Positions 1 to 7,284 of a stretch of 15,186 bases of DNA are shown in pieces. Positions within the stretch are counted from its first letter, which is position 1; each line of letters opens with the position of its first letter. Both the position numbers and the translations under genes were made by a program. This DNA is from Paracoccaceae bacterium (GTDB lineage: Bacteria; Pseudomonadota; Alphaproteobacteria; Rhodobacterales; Rhodobacteraceae), in assembly GCA_026982255.1 (NCBI GenBank), contig JALSHL010000196.1, positions 1-15,186 on the forward strand, read 5' to 3'. The notes beneath the pieces were generated by a model. The model did not search any database. It saw nothing but the letters and a program-made list of their open reading frames with translations, and was not told the DNA's origin.

Positions 1-371
1 ACTGGGCGCACGGGCAGGGGGTGGAATATATTGTCACCGCCGCCGCCGATACACCGTTTTTCCCTGAAAATCTGGTAATGGCATTGCAAATGGCACGCGA
101 GGGGGCGCAATCGCCGCTGGTGATGGCGGTGACGCCGGACCCCGAACGCGGCTTGGCGCGGCATCCGACGTTCGGCCTGTGGCGGGTGGATTTGCGCGAC
201 AATCTGCGCGCGGCCCTGCAGGACGGGGTGCGCAAGGTGGTGCAGTGGACAAAGCCGCTCGGCTGTGCCGAGATGGTGTTCGACCTCGAGGGGGCCGACC
301 CCTTCTTCAACATCAACACGCCTGCGGATATGAAGAAAGCTGCGGACATGCTACGGGAAGGCGCGCTATGA
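1..371 (+). CDS. mobA: Molybdenum cofactor guanylyltransferase MobA (5' truncated by window edge)
   Basis: MobA transfers GMP from GTP to Mo-molybdopterin in the cytoplasm, making the guanine dinucleotide form of the cofactor. The reading frame is open from base 3, and about 122 C-terminal residues are visible; the family is usually about 190-210 residues, so the N-terminal GTP-binding loop lies upstream. Visible hallmarks are the ADTPFFPENLV segment (the family's metal/nucleotide-binding Asp in an xDTPFxP context) and the C-terminal FFNINTPADM motif, typical of MobA and related nucleotidyltransferases. The stop TGA (369-371) overlaps the mobB ATG as ATGA, so the two are probably translationally coupled. 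The GTG at 21 is internal, not the true start. The mobB-moeA context supports the assignment strongly. Confidence 0.9.
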   Translation, partial: WAHGQGVEYIVTAAADTPFFPENLVMALQMAREGAQSPLVMAVTPDPERGLARHPTFGLWRVDLRDNLRAALQDGVRKVVQWTKPLGCAEMVFDLEGADPFFNINTPADMKKAADMLREGAL

Positions 372-865
372 ATGTTTACGGGATTGTCGGCTGGAAGAAC
401 TCCGGCAAAACCACGCTGGTGGAACGGCTGGTGATCGAGATCACCGGACGCGGGTTTTCGGTTTCGACGATCAAGCACGCGCATCATACTTTCGACGTGG
501 ATCACAAGGGCAAGGACAGCTATCGCCACCGCTCGGCAGGTGCGAGCGAGGTGCTGCTGGTCAGCCGCAACCGCTGGGCCCTGATGCACGAAAACCGTGG
601 CGAGGCCGAACCGCCGCTGGCGGACCTGCTGGCAAAACTCTCGCCGGTCGATCTGGTGTTGGTCGAGGGATACAAGCGCGATCCGCATCCGAAAATCGAG
701 GCACGCAAAAGCAACAGCGATCAGGAAATTCTGGCACTGGAGGACCCGATGATCCGCGCGATTGCGGCGGGATACACGCTGGATGATGCGCCCGTGCCGA
801 CCTTCGACATAGATGATATCGCGGCGATTGCCGGCTTTATTCTGCAGGAGGCGGGTCTTGTCTGA
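368..865 (+). CDS. mobB: Molybdopterin-guanine dinucleotide biosynthesis adaptor MobB
   Basis: This is a 165-residue P-loop GTPase that assists MobA in guanine dinucleotide cofactor synthesis. The N-terminus carries a Walker A motif, GWKNSGKTT, at residues 8-16, followed by the family segment STIKHAHHTFDVDHKGKDSY. The motif VDLVLVEGYKRDPHPKIE in the second half is the MobB signature. The ATG at 368 overlaps the mobA stop (ATGA) and has GGGAAG at 355-360, seven bases upstream. Longer upstream extensions of the frame would run through mobA and are rejected. The 3' end overlaps the moeA start by 8 bases. Length fits the family (about 160-175 residues). Confidence 0.93.
   Translation: MNVYGIVGWKNSGKTTLVERLVIEITGRGFSVSTIKHAHHTFDVDHKGKDSYRHRSAGASEVLLVSRNRWALMHENRGEAEPPLADLLAKLSPVDLVLVEGYKRDPHPKIEARKSNSDQEILALEDPMIRAIAAGYTLDDAPVPTFDIDDIAAIAGFILQEAGLV
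846..851 (+). promoter_or_regulatory. Ribosome binding site that fixes the TTG start of moeA
   Basis: AGGAGG lies inside the last codons of mobB, six bases before TTG at 858. No in-frame ATG or GTG sits at a useful distance, and residues upstream of the TTG read as out-of-frame mobB sequence, so this site decides the start. Confidence 0.75.
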
Positions 866-2114
866 GACGCCGAAACTGTCGAACGACTGTTTCGCCTTGC
901 CGGAGGGCGTGAGCTGGACACCGGTTGACGAGGCGCTGGAGAACCTGCGCGGATCGGCGCGGCAGGTAACGCAGAGCGAAACGCTGGGGGTTTTGCAGGC
1001 CGGCGGGCGTATTCTGGCGGAAAATGTGACGGCGCGGCGAGCCAATCCGCCTTACGAGAACTCCGCGATGGACGGCTACGGTTTCGCCAATATCGAAACG
1101 GATGGCGAGCGGGTTTTGCCGCTGGTTGACGGGCGTTCCGCCGCCGGTGCGCCCTATCTGGAAACGGTGCCGGCAGGCATGGCGATCCGTATTTTGACCG
1201 GCGCGAAGATACCTGCGGGCGTCGATACCGTTGTCATGCAGGAGGATGTCGCGCTGGATGGTGATCGCATCCGTTTCGGGGCAGGGCTGAAAACCGGCGC
1301 GAACATCCGCCCGCTGGGCGAGGATGTGACCGCCGGACAGGACATCCTGCCAGCAGGCCGGGTTTTGCAGCCGCAGGACCTCGGGCTTCTGGCAGCGGCC
1401 GGAGTCGATAGGGTGCGAGTTTGCAAGCCGCTACGCGTCGGGGTCCTGTCCACCGGTGACGAACTGCGGCAAGTCGGGGAGCAGGCCGAGCCGCACCAGA
1501 TTTACGATTCGAACCGGCCAATGCTGCTGGAACTGGTGCGTCGCTGGGGGATGGAACCGGTTGACCTCGGCCATGCCGGAGACGATGCCGAAGTAGTGCA
1601 TGATGCGCTGGATCGCGCCGCGGAAACGGCCGATGTGGTGCTGACGACGGGCGGCGCTTCGGCAGGGGACGAGGATCACATCTCGGCGGCGTTGCGCAAG
1701 GCGGGGGTGCTCAATCTCTGGCGGGTGGCAATCAAGCCGGGGCGACCGCTGGCGCTGGGCATGTGGAACGGGGTGCCGGTATTCGGCCTGCCGGGCAATC
1801 CGGTGGCAGCACTCACCTGCGCATTGTTGTTCGCCCGCCCCTATCTGTCGGTTCTGGCCGGTGGCGCGTGGCTGACGCCCCGCCCCCTGATCCTGCCCGC
1901 AGCATTTTCCAAGAACAAGAAAGCCGGGCGTCGCGAATACCTGCGGGCCCGCCTGAACGATGCCGGAAGTGTCGAGGTATATCACAGCGAGGGCAGCGGG
2001 CGGATTTCCGGCCTGAGCTGGGCTGACGGTCTGGTGGAACTGGAAGACGGGGCGCGTCAGGTTTCCGAGGGTGATCCGGTGCGGTTCTATCCCTATTCGG
2101 CCTTCGGAATTTAA
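858..2114 (+). CDS. moeA: Molybdopterin molybdenumtransferase MoeA (TTG start)
   Basis: MoeA inserts molybdenum into adenylylated molybdopterin, the last common step of molybdenum cofactor synthesis. From the TTG the product is 418 residues, close to the usual 400-420. Landmarks are NPPYENSAMDGYGF at about 63-76 (conserved Asp of domain I/III), the MoCF-type domain from about 193 with VGVLSTGDEL, TTGGASAGDED at 263-273 (conserved catalytic acidic loop), and KPGRPLALG followed by VFGLPGNPVAA at about 293-318. The C-terminal 80 residues form the family beta-barrel domain IV. The TTG is preferred because of the strong AGGAGG and the short overlap with mobB. The stop TAA (2112-2114) shares the palindrome TTAA with the stop of the convergent gene. 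Confidence 0.93.
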   Translation: MSETPKLSNDCFALPEGVSWTPVDEALENLRGSARQVTQSETLGVLQAGGRILAENVTARRANPPYENSAMDGYGFANIETDGERVLPLVDGRSAAGAPYLETVPAGMAIRILTGAKIPAGVDTVVMQEDVALDGDRIRFGAGLKTGANIRPLGEDVTAGQDILPAGRVLQPQDLGLLAAAGVDRVRVCKPLRVGVLSTGDELRQVGEQAEPHQIYDSNRPMLLELVRRWGMEPVDLGHAGDDAEVVHDALDRAAETADVVLTTGGASAGDEDHISAALRKAGVLNLWRVAIKPGRPLALGMWNGVPVFGLPGNPVAALTCALLFARPYLSVLAGGAWLTPRPLILPAAFSKNKKAGRREYLRARLNDAGSVEVYHSEGSGRISGLSWADGLVELEDGARQVSEGDPVRFYPYSAFGI

Positions 2115-3103
2115 TCAAACATCCCCGAGGAGCGCGCCAGCAGCATAAAGGCGCGCCCTGTGCGGGTGTCGGCCAGCAGTTGTATTTCGGCGTCATTGGC
2201 CGCTTCGACGAACTGTTTCAGCATGATGTCGAAGCGGCGTAGGAAAAACAGGGACGCATCACGGAAAATCTGGTCGGAGCGTTTGCGTTCCGTGATCCGT
2301 TCCAGTGCTTCTGGCGCATCTATGGCACCGACATTGGCCACATCCGGTCCGCGCGTGCCTTCGGCAAACAGACGCCATTCGCGCGCCGGAGAAGCCCCCG
2401 GGCGCAGATCGTCCATATAGATACCTTCCTGCGACAACAGGTTCAGCACATCTTCGGCGGCACGCAACAATTCCTCGATATCGGGGTTCTGTCTGGCGAT
2501 GCGCAGGGCGCGGAAACCCGTGTTGTCCTTTTCATCGCGTGGAAAATCCAGCGCCTTGACCAGCGTCTGGATATCAAGCTCCGGCGTCTCTGTTGGCGCG
2601 GTTTCTTCAAGCGGCAACGGTGGCTGGCTCGGTTTTTCGCCGGCATCGGCCTGCATCGCCACCTGCATCTGGCGCACCGAGGTCACCGTAGTTTCCATCT
2701 TTTTGAGCTGCTTTTCCAACTCCGCAACGCGGGTTTGCAATGTCTCTACCCGATTGTCCTTGATGCGGGGTTGCGAGACCCCGCCTTGCGGCCGGTAACC
2801 GGACTGCAACTCGCGCAGCTGTTTTTCCAGCCGTCGGGCTTCATCCTGAATCTGGAAGCTGCGGCGTAAAACGGCAGTGGTAATCCATATCAGGGCCACC
2901 GGCAGAACCAGCGCCATCAGGAAAAATACCACCTCCAGAAATACCGCATCGCGCGGGGCGGAGACATCTCCCAGAATTCCGAAAAAACCCGCACCGTAGG
3001 CCAGCAGCATGATGACCCAGACCACAGTCAGGATCAGGGCCACCAGCGTTTCACGCCCCTGCAGGGCGGAACGCGGAGATATGTTTTCAAGACGGCCGAC
3101 CAA
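2111..3103 (-). CDS. Unrecognised two-TM, coiled-coil membrane protein (TTG start)
   Basis: I do not recognise a characterised family for this 330-residue protein. Two hydrophobic segments at about 19-42 and 54-79 suggest membrane anchoring. They are followed by charged, heptad-like coiled-coil stretches at about 83-102 and 118-150 (RVAELEKQLKKMETTV), a Pro/Glu-rich linker at about 156-176 (PSQPPLPLEETAPTETPE), and an alpha-helical, probably cytoplasmic C-terminal domain at about 177-330 rich in Arg, Asp and Glu. The start is TTG at 3103-3101, seven bases after GGGGAG; no better start is seen. It lies 24 bases downstream of greA on the same strand, so co-transcription is likely. The architecture resembles an anchored scaffold, but function is unknown. 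Confidence 0.8.
   Translation of the reverse strand: MVGRLENISPRSALQGRETLVALILTVVWVIMLLAYGAGFFGILGDVSAPRDAVFLEVVFFLMALVLPVALIWITTAVLRRSFQIQDEARRLEKQLRELQSGYRPQGGVSQPRIKDNRVETLQTRVAELEKQLKKMETTVTSVRQMQVAMQADAGEKPSQPPLPLEETAPTETPELDIQTLVKALDFPRDEKDNTGFRALRIARQNPDIEELLRAAEDVLNLLSQEGIYMDDLRPGASPAREWRLFAEGTRGPDVANVGAIDAPEALERITERKRSDQIFRDASLFFLRRFDIMLKQFVEAANDAEIQLLADTRTGRAFMLLARSSGMFD
2132..2156. repeat. Perfect 7-bp inverted repeat just past the moeA stop
   Basis: GCGCGCC at 2132-2138 and GGCGCGC at 2150-2156 are separated by 11 bases. The repeat lies 17 bases after the moeA stop and inside the 3' end of the convergent gene. As RNA from the plus strand it would form a GC-only stem at the end of the mobA-mobB-moeA message. 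No U-run follows, so it is not a classical intrinsic terminator; a 3'-end stabilising or weak termination role is inference. Confidence 0.35.
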
Positions 3104-3110
3104 TATGCGG

Positions 3111-3116
3111 CTCCCC
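3111..3116 (-). promoter_or_regulatory. Ribosome binding site for the TTG start of the membrane protein gene
   Basis: Read on the minus strand, GGGGAG ends seven bases before the TTG at 3103. It sits in the short gap after greA, supports the unusual TTG start, and argues that the gene is translated independently. Confidence 0.6.
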
Positions 3117-3127
3117 GGGGTTGCGGT

Positions 3128-3598
3128 CTAGATGAACTTGACCGAAAGAATTTCGTAGGCCTTGACCCCGCCGGGGGTGCGGACCTCTATGCTGTCGCCC
3201 TCTTCCTTGCCGATCAGGGCGCGGGCGAGGGGGGATTTCAGGTTGAGCAGGCCGGCCTCGATATCCGCCTCCGGCTCGCCGACGATCTGGTAGGTTTTTT
3301 CCTCGTCAGTGTCCTCGTCAACCAGTTCGACCGTGGCGCCGAACTTGACCGTGCCGGACAGTTTGGCGACGTCGATTACATCGGCCAGCCCGATGATGGC
3401 CTCCAGTTCCTTGATCCGGCCCTCGATATGGCTCTGCTGTTCGCGGGCCGCGTGGTATTCGGCATTTTCCGACAGGTCGCCATGCTCGCGCGCTTCGGCG
3501 ATGGCGCGGATCACGGCGGGACGGTCCTCGGATTTGAGTTGGCGCAGTTCGGCGTCGAGTTTCTGGAATCCTTTGGCGGTCAAGGGTATCTTGTCCAT
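3128..3598 (-). CDS. greA: Transcription elongation factor GreA
   Basis: GreA enters the secondary channel of stalled RNA polymerase and stimulates cleavage of backtracked transcripts. The protein is 156 residues, typical of the family (about 156-160). The N-terminal coiled coil spans about residues 10-75 with the tip motif HGDLSENAEYHAA, including the two conserved acidic residues Asp41 and Glu44. The C-terminal FKBP-like domain shows SPLARALIGKEEGDSIEV and the closing VKAYEILSVKF. I chose the ATG at 3598 (MDKIPLTAKG) because the protein alignment begins there and GGAGA lies just upstream; an in-frame ATG 15 codons earlier adds a non-family tail. The gene probably heads a two-gene operon. 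Confidence 0.96.
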   Translation of the reverse strand: MDKIPLTAKGFQKLDAELRQLKSEDRPAVIRAIAEAREHGDLSENAEYHAAREQQSHIEGRIKELEAIIGLADVIDVAKLSGTVKFGATVELVDEDTDEEKTYQIVGEPEADIEAGLLNLKSPLARALIGKEEGDSIEVRTPGGVKAYEILSVKFI

Positions 3599-3639
3599 AA
3601 CGTCTCCGGTCGGGTGCAGTTTCATTTCGGTTCCGGGTG

Positions 3640-3668
3640 ACAATAGGTTTGTGCGGCCCCGTCTTCAA
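3640..3668 (-). promoter_or_regulatory. Candidate sigma-70 type promoter of greA
   Basis: On the minus strand TTGAAG (3668-3663) is followed, after exactly 17 bases, by TATTGT (3645-3640). Both hexamers match the consensus at 4 of 6 positions. The start would fall near 3633, giving a leader of about 35 bases before the greA ATG. The call rests on spacing and sequence only. Confidence 0.45.
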
Positions 3669-3752
3669 GCAGTAGTTGGAAAGCAAGGCCGAAGAATGCC
3701 GATTTGCAGCACGGTTTTGCCGGGTTGGCGTTGCGTCGTGATTGACCCGTGA

Positions 3753-3782
3753 TTGTTGCCGCGATAGGCAGGGCGTGATAAT
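3753..3782 (+). promoter_or_regulatory. Candidate promoter of the ETF-QO gene
   Basis: GATAAT at 3777-3782 matches five of six bases of the -10 consensus and lies about 45 bases before the start codon. TTGTTG at 3753-3758 could serve as a weak -35 at 18-base spacing. The rest of the divergent region 3599-3827 shows no RNA gene or other clear element. Confidence 0.35.
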
Positions 3783-3827
3783 TTTCTTTCGTGCAAAGGC
3801 GCGCCACCGAACGGAAAGGGATGCAGC

Positions 3828-5483
3828 ATGTCCGATATTGAACGCGAGTCGATGGAATATGACGTTGTGATTGTCGGGGCCGGTCCTGCGGGGCTGTCTG
3901 CCGCGATCCGTCTGAAACAGCTCGACGCCGATCTGAATGTGGTGGTGCTGGAAAAAGGTTCCGAGGTCGGCGCGCATATCCTGTCCGGCGCCGTGCTGGA
4001 CCCTGCCGGCCTGAACGCGCTGATCCCGGACTGGAAAGAACGCGGCGCGCCATTGAACACGCCGGTAAAGCAGGACCGTTTCCTGTTGCTGGGACCGGCC
4101 GGTTCCATCCGCATCCCGAATTTCCCGATGCCGCCGCTGATGAACAACCACGGTTGTTATATCGTTTCCATGGCCAATGTCTGCCGCTGGATGGCCGAAC
4201 AGGCCGAGGAGCTGGGCGTTGAAATCTTCCCCGGTATGGCCTGTTCCGAACTGGTCTATGGCGATAACGGCGAGGTAAAAGGCGTGGTGGCCGGTGAATT
4301 CGGCAAGCAGGCCGACGGCACCCCGGGGCCGAATTACGAGCCGGGAATGGAACTGCTGGGCAAATACGTGTTCTTGTCCGAGGGCGCGCGCGGCTCCCTG
4401 TCGAAACAGGTGATCGCGAAATACGACCTGCAAAAAGGTAAGGACGTGCAGAAATACGGCCTCGGCATGAAGGAAATCTGGGAGATCAAGCCGGAGAACC
4501 ATCGCCCCGGTCAGGTCACACACACAATGGGCTGGCCGCTGGGCGGCAATGCGGGTGGCGGCTCCTTCATGTATCATCTGGAAAACAATCAGGTGTTTGT
4601 AGGTTTCGTCGTGCATCTGAACTACGAAAATCCGCATCTGTATCCCTACATGGAATTTCAGCGTTTCAAGCATCATCCCGATATAGCCAAGGTGCTGGAG
4701 GGCGGAAAACGGGTGGCTTACGGCGCCCGTGCGCTGACCGAGGGCGGTTGGCAGTCGATCCCGAAACTGGCCTTCCCGGGCGGTGCCTTGCTGGGCTGTG
4801 CTGCCGGTTTCATGAATGTGCCGCGCATCAAGGGCAACCACAACGCCATGCTGTCCGGCAAGGTCGCCGCCGAGGCCGCCTTCGAGGCAATCAGGGCAGG
4901 GCGCGGGGGTGACGAGTTGACCGCCTATAACGACGATGTGCTGTCCGGCCCGATCGCCAAGGACCTGAAGCGCGTGCGCAACGTCAAGCCGCTGTGGTCG
5001 AAATTCGGGATGCTGGCGTCGCTGGGGCTGGGATCGCTCGATATGTGGGTGGCCAACCTGACCGGATGGAATCCGCTCGGCACGGTCAAACACGGCAAAA
5101 CCGATGCGGCGGCCACGGGCAAGGCGAAGGACTTCAAGGTTCTGGAATATCCGAAACCGGACGGGGTGCTGAGCTTCGATCGCCTGACCAATGTCAGCTT
5201 TTCGGCCACGCATCACGAGGAGGACGAGCCGTGCCACCTGCTTCTGGCCGATCCCTCCATCCCGATAAGCGTCAACCTGCCGGAATATGCCGAACCGGCA
5301 CAACGTTACTGTCCGGCCGGCGTTTACGAGGTGCTGCGCGACGAGGACGGCTCCAACCCCCGCTTCCAGATCAATGCGCAGAACTGCGTGCATTGCAAGA
5401 CCTGTGACATCAAGGACCCGAGCCAGAACATCACATGGGTCACGCCGCAGGGCGGGGACGGGCCGAACTATCCGAATATGTAG
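3828..5483 (+). CDS. Electron-transfer flavoprotein-ubiquinone oxidoreductase
   Basis: This membrane-associated enzyme carries electrons from reduced ETF (from fatty acid and amino acid oxidation) into the ubiquinone pool, using FAD and one [4Fe-4S] cluster. It has 551 residues, the usual size for bacterial ETF-QO. The FAD dinucleotide fold opens with VVIVGAGPAGLSAA at 13-26. The C-terminal cluster cysteines are C495 (YCPAGVYEV) and C520, C523, C526 (CVHCKTCDIKDP), with the 25-3-3 spacing of the family. The middle region contains GGWQSIPKLAFPGGALLGC and the segment GCAAGFMNVPRIKGNHNAM. The ATG at 3828 has GGAAAGGG seven bases upstream; an ATG nine codons later would remove only the leader. 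No etfA or etfB lies in view. Confidence 0.97.
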   Translation: MSDIERESMEYDVVIVGAGPAGLSAAIRLKQLDADLNVVVLEKGSEVGAHILSGAVLDPAGLNALIPDWKERGAPLNTPVKQDRFLLLGPAGSIRIPNFPMPPLMNNHGCYIVSMANVCRWMAEQAEELGVEIFPGMACSELVYGDNGEVKGVVAGEFGKQADGTPGPNYEPGMELLGKYVFLSEGARGSLSKQVIAKYDLQKGKDVQKYGLGMKEIWEIKPENHRPGQVTHTMGWPLGGNAGGGSFMYHLENNQVFVGFVVHLNYENPHLYPYMEFQRFKHHPDIAKVLEGGKRVAYGARALTEGGWQSIPKLAFPGGALLGCAAGFMNVPRIKGNHNAMLSGKVAAEAAFEAIRAGRGGDELTAYNDDVLSGPIAKDLKRVRNVKPLWSKFGMLASLGLGSLDMWVANLTGWNPLGTVKHGKTDAAATGKAKDFKVLEYPKPDGVLSFDRLTNVSFSATHHEEDEPCHLLLADPSIPISVNLPEYAEPAQRYCPAGVYEVLRDEDGSNPRFQINAQNCVHCKTCDIKDPSQNITWVTPQGGDGPNYPNM

Positions 5484-5511
5484 ATCGGCGATAACCCACT
5501 TGTTCGCCGGT
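5484..5511 (+). terminator. Weak hairpin after the ETF-QO gene, possible terminator
   Basis: CGGCGA (5486-5491) pairs with TCGCCG (5504-5509) around a 12-base loop, starting three bases past the stop codon. Only a short TTT follows (5511-5513), so intrinsic termination is uncertain. It is the only stem seen between this gene and the next promoter candidate. Confidence 0.3.
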
Positions 5512-5538
5512 TTCGGTAACCATTTGTTAAGGATGTGA

Positions 5539-5567
5539 TTGAATCCGTGCGGATAGCGGCGTAGCTT
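5539..5567 (+). promoter_or_regulatory. Weak promoter candidate for the TPR-ispE operon
   Basis: TTGAAT (5539-5544) and TAGCTT (5562-5567) are 17 bases apart, 31 bases before the TPR gene start. Matches to consensus are only 4 and 3 of 6, so the spacing is the main support. Confidence 0.22.
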
Positions 5568-5598
5568 CCACGGCAGGATAAAGGGGAGCATCCGCATA

Positions 5599-7284
5599 AT
5601 GGTGCGAAGATTACTCACGGCCGGCATTCTTGGTGCGGCTCTGGCAGGCGCAACCGCCCTGCCGGTTCTGGCGCAGGGTCTCGCAGGGCCGTATCTGGCG
5701 GCGACGGCCGCCAACGCCGACAATGATTTCAAAGAGGCGGGGCGGTATTACGTCCAGGCCATGGCAGCGGACCGTGAAAACGGCTTCCTGCGTCAAAGCG
5801 CAATGGTTGCTTTCGTATCCGCCGGCGATTTTTCCATCGCGCAAAACATCGCCAAGGCTATCGAGGCACTGGAGCCGGATAATGTTTATGCAGATCTGGT
5901 GTTAACGGTCGAGCGGGTGAATGCCGGCGATTACGACGGGGCGCTGGCGGCATTTCCACCGGACGACTCGCAGCTCTCGCCGATGCTCTGGAATCTGATG
6001 CGGGCGTGGATTCTGCTCGGTCAGGGGGATACGGCCGCTGCGCTCGCCGGTTTCGACAATATGAGCCAGAACGAGACGATTGCGCTTTATGGCCGCTACA
6101 ACAAGGCGCTCGCGCTGGCTTATACCGGAGATATGGACGGCGCTGCGGCTATTCTTGCCGGAAACGGGGAAACGCCGCTGCACCTGAATATCGGCAGCAT
6201 CGTGGCGCATGTGCAAATTCTGTCCGAACTCGGCCGTAATACCGATGCTCTGGCGGTGCTGGACGGGGCGGCAAAGCGCGGGTTCCGTGATGCCCGACTG
6301 CAGGACTTGCGCGCGGAACTGGAGGCGGGAAAATCCCTGCGCTTCACGCAAGTGGACGACCCCTCCTACGGTATGGCCGAGGCCCTCGTCACCATTGCCG
6401 AGGCGCTGAGCCGGGACACGCCGAACCGGCTGGCCCTGTTCTATGCCCGTCTGGCACAACAACTCCGTCCGGATTCGGTCGAGGCCACCATGCTGGTCGG
6501 CGACATTCTGGAGCGCACCAGTCAATACGCGCTGGCCGAAGAGGCCTATGCCGCCGTTCCGCGCGACAGCAGCGAATACAAAAACGCCAATATCGGGCGG
6601 GCCGAGGTGCTGCGCAAGAAGGGCGACATAGCGGGGGCGACCGATATTCTGGAAGCTCTGGCCAAGGAGTTCCCGCAGGATATCAATGTGCTGAACGCGC
6701 TCGGCGATATCTATCGCGGTGCGGATAACTACAAGGATGCCATTCAGGCCTATTCTCTGGCCATCGACCTGCTGGAAAACCCGCCTGCCGGTTACTGGGT
6801 GCTCTATTACGCGCGCGGTATCAGTTACGAGCAGACCGACCAGTGGCCCGAGGCGGAGGCCGATTTGCGTCGTGCGTTGGAGCTTTCGCCGGACCAGCCG
6901 CAGGTGCTGAACTATATCGGCTATTCATTTCTGGAAATGCGCGAAAACCTCGACGAGGCGCAGAAGATGATCGAAACCGCTGCGGCGCGGATGCCCGACA
7001 ACGGCTATATCATCGACAGCCTCGGCTGGATGTTCTATCGCCTCGGCAAATTCGAGCAGGCCGTGGCGCCGATGGAAAAGGCCGTCAGGCTGATGCCCGA
7101 TGACCCGATTATCAACGATCATTTCGGCGATGTCCTGTGGAAGGTCGGACGCAAACGCGAGGCTGCCTTCCAGTGGCGCCGCTCCCTGTCCTTCAATCCG
7201 GAACCTGAAGACGCGGCGCGCACCTTGCGTAAGCTCGAGGTCGGTCTGGACGTCGTTCTGGAAGAAGAAGCAGCCGGACGATGA
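5599..7284 (+). CDS. Exported tetratricopeptide-repeat protein
   Basis: This 561-residue protein has an N-terminal signal peptide: positively charged MVRR, a hydrophobic core, and a likely cleavage after VLA at residue 25. No lipobox Cys is seen, so a periplasmic location is expected. The rest is helical TPR/Sel1-like repeat sequence. Recognisable repeat units occur in the second half, for example NVLNALGDIYRGADNYKDAI, EAEADLRRALELSPDQPQ, VLNYIGYSFLEM, IIDSLGWMFYRLGKFEQA and INDHFGDVLWKVGRKREAA. The YIIDSLGWMFY repeat is common in bacterial exported TPR proteins. AGGGGAG (5582-5588) precedes the ATG by 10 bases. The stop overlaps the ispE ATG (ATGA), so ispE translation is probably coupled to it. 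Partners are unknown; a scaffolding role in the envelope is inference. Confidence 0.88.
   Translation: MVRRLLTAGILGAALAGATALPVLAQGLAGPYLAATAANADNDFKEAGRYYVQAMAADRENGFLRQSAMVAFVSAGDFSIAQNIAKAIEALEPDNVYADLVLTVERVNAGDYDGALAAFPPDDSQLSPMLWNLMRAWILLGQGDTAAALAGFDNMSQNETIALYGRYNKALALAYTGDMDGAAAILAGNGETPLHLNIGSIVAHVQILSELGRNTDALAVLDGAAKRGFRDARLQDLRAELEAGKSLRFTQVDDPSYGMAEALVTIAEALSRDTPNRLALFYARLAQQLRPDSVEATMLVGDILERTSQYALAEEAYAAVPRDSSEYKNANIGRAEVLRKKGDIAGATDILEALAKEFPQDINVLNALGDIYRGADNYKDAIQAYSLAIDLLENPPAGYWVLYYARGISYEQTDQWPEAEADLRRALELSPDQPQVLNYIGYSFLEMRENLDEAQKMIETAAARMPDNGYIIDSLGWMFYRLGKFEQAVAPMEKAVRLMPDDPIINDHFGDVLWKVGRKREAAFQWRRSLSFNPEPEDAARTLRKLEVGLDVVLEEEAAGR

Noticed and set aside
1431..1985. 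Minus-strand 184-codon open frame inside moeA
   Set aside because: Composition is shadow-like and MoeA is intact on the other strand.
3318..5732. Very long minus-strand open frame (804 codons) opposite the ETF-QO gene
   Set aside because: It is antisense to a clear ETF-QO with family motifs throughout, has low-complexity Arg/His/Gln-rich sequence, and runs into greA out of frame. High GC produces such shadow frames.
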